DNA from: Methanomassiliicoccales archaeon | GTDB lineage: Archaea > Thermoplasmatota > Thermoplasmata > Methanomassiliicoccales > JACIVX01 | Assembly: GCA_028679985.1 (NCBI GenBank) | Contig: JAJRAH010000128.1 | Span: forward strand, 1-8,730 | Direction of reading: 5' to 3' | DNA length: 8,730 nt | Shown here: piece after piece, positions 5,304 through 8,730 of the stretch | Position numbering within the stretch: position 1 is the stretch's first letter | Layout: each line of letters opens with the position of its first letter | Notes under the pieces: generated by a model | The model's database searches: none | The model's input: the letters and a program-made list of their open reading frames with translations, nothing else | What the model was told of the DNA's origin: nothing | Translations under genes and position numbers: made by a program

Positions 5304-7214
5304 ATGTCAGTAGAGAAAGTTTTAGAAGAGGCGAGGGAACAAGTTAGAAAGATAGTCCCAGCCAACGTGAACATCACCTCGATCGATTTCGAAGGACCCG
5401 TCGTCGTCGTCTACACCAGGGACATGGAGGTCTTCGCCTCCAATAATGAGATTGTTAGGCAGCTCGCCCAAGGTCTCAGGAGGAGAGTAGCAATACGTCC
5501 AGATCCGTCGATGCTGGCCAACCCAGAGACTGTCGAACAGAAGATACGCGACATAATACCGACGGAGGCGCAGATAACCGATATCTACTTCGAACATGAC
5601 ACGGGTGAAGTGACCATCGAAGCTGGCGCACCGGGGCTCGTGATCGGAAAACACGGCTCCGTGCTGAATGAGATCAAGAAGGAGGTCGGCTGGGCGCCGA
5701 AGGTCGTAAGGGCGCCTCCGATACCGTCGAAGACCGTGTCAGATATTAGGAACTACTTGCGACATGAACAAGAGCATCGAAAGGAGTTTCTGAAGAAGAC
5801 AGGAAGGAGACTAGCTAGGCCGAGGATAGAAGGAGAGACGTGGATACGCATCACATCCCTCGGCGGTTTCAGAGAGGTTGGAAGGAGCGCTGCGCTGCTG
5901 TCAACACGTGAGAGCAAGGTCCTGATTGACTGCGGGGTCGATGTCTCGAACACAGACAACGGCGCGCCTTACTTCTATGCGCCGGAAATCCAGACGCTGG
6001 ATACTCTTGATTGTGTTGTCATCACGCACGCTCACCTGGATCACTGCGGCCTCCTGCCCGCGCTTTACAAATACGGCTACGAGGGCCCCGTGTATTGCAC
6101 GGCGCCGACCAGGGACCTGATGTCGCTCCTACAGCTGGACTACATCAAGGTGTCATTCGGTGAAGGAAGAAAGAGCCCATACGAATCCTCTCACATAAGG
6201 GATGTAGTCTCTCACACGATACCGTTGAAGTATGGCGAGACAACCGACATCGCGCCGGACATCCGACTCACGTTCCAGAATGCAGGTCACATTCTCGGAT
6301 CCGCGGTATCCCACTTCCACATAGGCGACGGTCTGTACAACATAGCGTTTAGCGGAGACATGAAATTCGAGAGGACCTGGCTGTTCAATGCCACTGTCAA
6401 CAAATTCCCACGACTCGAAACACTCATTATTGAGTCCACCTACGGAGGACATCATGATATCCAGCCCAGCAGAGTCGAGGCGGCCAATCAGCTGAAGAGT
6501 GTCGCCGAACAGACACTCACAAAGGGCGGCAAGATTCTGATTCCTGTGTTCGCAGTGGGGCGTTCGCAGGAAGTAATGCTCGTGATAGAGGAGCTGATGA
6601 GAACGGGCAAACTCCCGACCGTGCCTGTCTATCTTGACGGCATGATATGGGAAGCCACCGCGATTCACACAGCGTACCCGGAATACCTCAACAGTCAGTT
6701 GAGAACCCAGATATTCCAGATGGGACAGAATCCATTCCTCTCTGAGATCTTCAAGAGGGTTGACAGCGCAGACATGAGAGAGAAGATATGCAACGATCCT
6801 GATCCGAGCATAGTCCTGGCGACGGGCGGTATGGTCAATGGTGGTCCCGTCCTCGAGTACCTCAAGTCCTGGGCGGACAATCCGAAAAACACGCTTGTGT
6901 TCGTCGGTTACCAGGCGGAAGGCACCCTTGGAAGGAAGATACAGAAGGGATACTCTGAACTCAGCTTGACTGACAGGGGCAGACCTTTGAACATCCAGTT
7001 CAAGATGGACACCGAAACCGTTGATGGCTTCTCTGGTCACTCGGACAGAAGGCAGCTTATCAACTACGTCTCTACGCTGGAACCAAAGCCCGAGAGAATC
7101 ATAGTGTGCCACGGTGAGGAACACAAGTGCTCGGATCTGGCGAGTGCACTGTACAAGAAATTCAACATCGAAACGCGGGCGCCTATGAATCTCGAGACGG
7201 TCAGAGTGAAGTGA
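5304..7214 (+). CDS. fttA: aCPSF1/FttA: KH-domain beta-CASP ribonuclease, transcription termination factor, 636 aa
   Basis: This is the archaeal homologue of the CPSF73 endoribonuclease. It cleaves nascent RNA at U-rich sites and drives transcription termination. Residues 1-140 form the two KH-like domains; the second carries the GLVIGKHG loop (111-118) and the first lacks a GxxG. From about residue 180 comes the metallo-beta-lactamase fold, with HAHLDH (242-247), His329 in AGHILGSA and Asp352 in FSGDMKFERT, all zinc ligands. The beta-CASP insert and motifs follow: Glu377 in LIIESTYGG (motif A), His579 in DGFSGHSD (motif B) and His603 in VCHGEEH (motif C). The set of catalytic residues looks complete. 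The length is that expected for this family, and the whole gene is in the window. In other archaea the enzyme is a dimer and associates with RNA polymerase and Spt4/5. It lies downstream of psmB and converges on taw1. Confidence 0.97.
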   Translation: MSVEKVLEEAREQVRKIVPANVNITSIDFEGPVVVVYTRDMEVFASNNEIVRQLAQGLRRRVAIRPDPSMLANPETVEQKIRDIIPTEAQITDIYFEHDTGEVTIEAGAPGLVIGKHGSVLNEIKKEVGWAPKVVRAPPIPSKTVSDIRNYLRHEQEHRKEFLKKTGRRLARPRIEGETWIRITSLGGFREVGRSAALLSTRESKVLIDCGVDVSNTDNGAPYFYAPEIQTLDTLDCVVITHAHLDHCGLLPALYKYGYEGPVYCTAPTRDLMSLLQLDYIKVSFGEGRKSPYESSHIRDVVSHTIPLKYGETTDIAPDIRLTFQNAGHILGSAVSHFHIGDGLYNIAFSGDMKFERTWLFNATVNKFPRLETLIIESTYGGHHDIQPSRVEAANQLKSVAEQTLTKGGKILIPVFAVGRSQEVMLVIEELMRTGKLPTVPVYLDGMIWEATAIHTAYPEYLNSQLRTQIFQMGQNPFLSEIFKRVDSADMREKICNDPDPSIVLATGGMVNGGPVLEYLKSWADNPKNTLVFVGYQAEGTLGRKIQKGYSELSLTDRGRPLNIQFKMDTETVDGFSGHSDRRQLINYVSTLEPKPERIIVCHGEEHKCSDLASALYKKFNIETRAPMNLETVRVK

Positions 7215-7240
7215 GATAACGAGCAAGTCCCCGCTATCTC
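7213..7240. terminator. Short inverted repeat between convergent genes
   Basis: GAGATA at 7213-7218 faces TATCTC at 7235-7240 across a 16-base loop, inside the 29-bp gap between the stop codons of fttA and taw1. The stem is only 6 bp and has no T run, so it is a weak candidate for a bidirectional 3'-end signal. Chance is a fair alternative. Confidence 0.2.
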
Positions 7241-7243
7241 CGA

Positions 7244-8167
7244 CTAACCGATCCTGAGATGAGCCTCACGTTCTCCGAGCAGAACTACCCTGCTGTCTTC
7301 TCGCTCCATCAGAACTTCAAGACCCAGATGAGAAGCAAGACTCGAACCGAAGTCCCGGACGGTCTTGTGTGAAGGCATGTTTGAAATGCTCATCCTCTTC
7401 CGTGAGTCTCCGACGAAAACGTACCCCTTTGGCTCTATGAAAAGCGGATCCGCGATTTCGTCCAGTTTCGCGTATTGATCCTCCCAACCGAGGTTCCAGT
7501 CTTGGACCAGCGTATGTCGGATCACTGTTCTCGTTCCCAAGCTCGGAAGTAGTTCCAGAGTCTTCCTCAATCTGCTCCAACCGTCTTTGATCCTTGGCGC
7601 ACAGAGCTTGCTGTATATCTCTTCGTTGGGGGCGGCCACGGTAACGTACAACTGGGTCGGGAGAGGATCGAGTCGTTCTAACGCCTCGGGAATCGTACCA
7701 TTGGTTACAAGGAACGTCGACATTCCCCTTCTTCTGCATACATCGATCAGTTCCGACAGGCGGGGATAGAGCGTCGGCTCCCCCGCGAGGGATATTGCGA
7801 CTTGATTGGGATTCGAGGCCTCTTCGAACATCTCTGGTGGGCACCTCGGGTCACCCTTGAATCCCGAGATCAGCAGCCTCTGCTGGGAGATGCAGGAATC
7901 GAGCATTTGCTCAGGATCTATCCACTCGGTCACCTCCGACTCGAACCCTTGGACCCTCCAGCAGAATAGGCAATTGTGGGTGCATTGATTCACGACTGGT
8001 GTCATCTGAAGGCAGCGATGCGATTTGATCCCATAGAATTCCTCCTTGTAGCAACATCTCTGTCTCAGGAGACTCTGGCGCATCCAATGACATATCTTCA
8101 CGGCGGCGTGATTTCCGAACGTCCTGTACTGCTGTTTTCTCAGGATGCTACTGAAATCCTCTCTCAT
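7244..8167 (-). CDS. taw1: Taw1/archaeal TYW1: S-adenosylmethionine-dependent tRNA 4-demethylwyosine synthase, 307 aa
   Basis: This radical SAM enzyme condenses N1-methylguanosine-37 of tRNA-Phe with carbons 2 and 3 of pyruvate to make 4-demethylwyosine, the first tricyclic step towards wyosine bases. With the ATG at 8167 as start, the radical SAM cysteines are Cys62, Cys66 and Cys69 (CTHNCLFC). The second Fe-S cluster ligands are Cys26, Cys39 and Cys52. The lysine proposed to bind pyruvate is Lys41 (CYKEEF). These numbers coincide with those I recall for the M. jannaschii enzyme, which supports this start. SAM-binding motifs include SLAGEPTLYP (126-135) and VTNG (154-157), and the C-terminal EDSRVVLL is also conserved. 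A TTG at 8188 in the same frame, overlapping the rfcL stop, would add 7 residues and is less likely. The gene begins 17 bp after rfcL on the same strand, so co-transcription is probable. No obvious Shine-Dalgarno site is seen. Confidence 0.95.
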   Translation of the reverse strand: MREDFSSILRKQQYRTFGNHAAVKICHWMRQSLLRQRCCYKEEFYGIKSHRCLQMTPVVNQCTHNCLFCWRVQGFESEVTEWIDPEQMLDSCISQQRLLISGFKGDPRCPPEMFEEASNPNQVAISLAGEPTLYPRLSELIDVCRRRGMSTFLVTNGTIPEALERLDPLPTQLYVTVAAPNEEIYSKLCAPRIKDGWSRLRKTLELLPSLGTRTVIRHTLVQDWNLGWEDQYAKLDEIADPLFIEPKGYVFVGDSRKRMSISNMPSHKTVRDFGSSLASHLGLEVLMEREDSRVVLLGEREAHLRIG

Positions 8168-8184
8168 CCAACGGCCCCATACAC

Positions 8185-8730
8185 TCAATACTCAAAAAGA
8201 CTTCTCTGCTGTTGCAGCTCGCTACCTGGCTCCTCCACCTCACTCTCCTCGGCCACATCATCCGACCTCGCTTCATCGATAGGCGGTATCGCCGATTCGG
8301 TGCTTCTGATCCGCTCCACCTTCTGGACCTCGGAGATGAGATGTTTGACGGATTGAGAGTCGATCTTCTCGTTGAGAAGATAGGCGAGTTCCTCGGGATC
8401 AAAGCCGAATCTTATCGCCATGGCTATTCTGAAATCCTTGTCTTTCCGGAACAGCCAGTTGAAGTACGGAAGAAGGTTCTCAGCAACGGCAGAGGACGAC
8501 ATATGACAAATCGCACCAAGTTTCGAGGAGATACTTTCCTTCACGCCTCTTATCGCCCTCGTGCGTGACATCTTCATCAGGTACATGGGGAATCGGTATC
8601 TCACATATTCATGATACTGGGACGCCTTCGCGACGTTGACTCCATAACTCATCAGATCGGAGGCATAGGACCAAAGGCCGAAGTACTGTCTGCGAGGAAC
8701 CCGCCCCAGGAATACATCGGATCTTGCAAG
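8185..8730 (-). CDS. rfcL: Replication factor C large subunit, C-terminal part, cut by the right window edge
   Basis: The minus-strand frame is open from the window edge to TGA at 8185-8187 and encodes the last 181 residues of the archaeal clamp-loader large subunit. RFC uses ATP to load the PCNA sliding clamp at primer-template junctions. The AAA+ domain lies outside the window. Visible are the C-terminal collar-domain helices, including the family-typical stretch around GRVPRRQYFGLWSYASDLMSYG (residues 9-30 from the edge) and RFPMYLMKMSRTRAIRG shortly after. An acidic, presumably flexible linker (EARSDDVAEESEVEEPG) follows. The extreme C-terminus is QRSLFEY, which matches the archaeal PCNA-binding PIP box. 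The ATG at 8652 is internal. taw1 starts 17 bp downstream in the same direction. Confidence 0.93.
   Translation of the reverse strand, partial: LARSDVFLGRVPRRQYFGLWSYASDLMSYGVNVAKASQYHEYVRYRFPMYLMKMSRTRAIRGVKESISSKLGAICHMSSSAVAENLLPYFNWLFRKDKDFRIAMAIRFGFDPEELAYLLNEKIDSQSVKHLISEVQKVERIRSTESAIPPIDEARSDDVAEESEVEEPGSELQQQRSLFEY

Noticed and set aside
6153..7226. 357-codon minus-strand frame opposite aCPSF1
   Set aside because: It lies wholly antisense to a clearly recognised, complete gene, and its product shows no motif. It is a by-product of the codon use of fttA.
8168..8188. TTG 8188 as start of taw1, overlapping the rfcL stop codon
   Set aside because: Starting at ATG 8167 puts all six cluster cysteines and Lys41 at the same numbers as I recall for the M. 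jannaschii enzyme, so the seven extra residues are unlikely.

Overview
The window looks like a chromosomal segment of a euryarchaeote, most likely a member of the Thermoplasmatota or a close relative. Archaeal-type genes point to this: a proteasome beta subunit whose sequence I recall as close to the Thermoplasma one, a KH/beta-CASP ribonuclease of the aCPSF1/FttA type, an archaeal 4-demethylwyosine synthase (Taw1), the large subunit of the archaeal clamp loader (RfcL) and an archaeal type IV pilus-like ATPase/membrane-platform pair. TATA-type promoters precede several genes. The lineage call is inference from recognisable protein families, not from a search.

Layout. Bases 1-3102 (+) hold the end of a type II/IV secretion ATPase gene, cut by the left edge, followed by a large polytopic TadC/FlaJ-like (T2SF) membrane protein; together these are the motor and inner-membrane platform of a pilus-like machine. 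No pilin or prepilin peptidase gene is in view. Tail to tail with them, and overlapping by 50 bp, is a small stand-alone FmdE-family protein (3053-3511, -). A divergent intergenic stretch leads to a DUF2085 membrane protein (3619-4179, +). A stretch of about 400 bp without a convincing gene follows, ending in a clear TATA box and Shine-Dalgarno site for the proteasome beta subunit (4585-5232, +). After 71 bp comes aCPSF1/FttA (5304-7214, +), the archaeal transcription-termination ribonuclease. Converging on it from the right are taw1 (7244-8167, -) and the C-terminal part of rfcL (8185 to the right edge, -), spaced as an operon.

Most of the right two thirds is core information-processing and protein-turnover machinery: protein degradation, 3'-end formation of RNA, tRNA-Phe wyosine modification and sliding-clamp loading. 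The left third is cell-surface secretion machinery. I see no mobile element, CRISPR array, rRNA or tRNA, and no clearly novel system. The oddest spot is the junction of the two secretion genes near 1297-1354. There the downstream reading frame is open and protein-like for about 120 bp ahead of its first ATG/GTG/TTG-type start codon, and the upstream gene ends on a GGGGGGA heptamer in slippery phase just before its stop codon.
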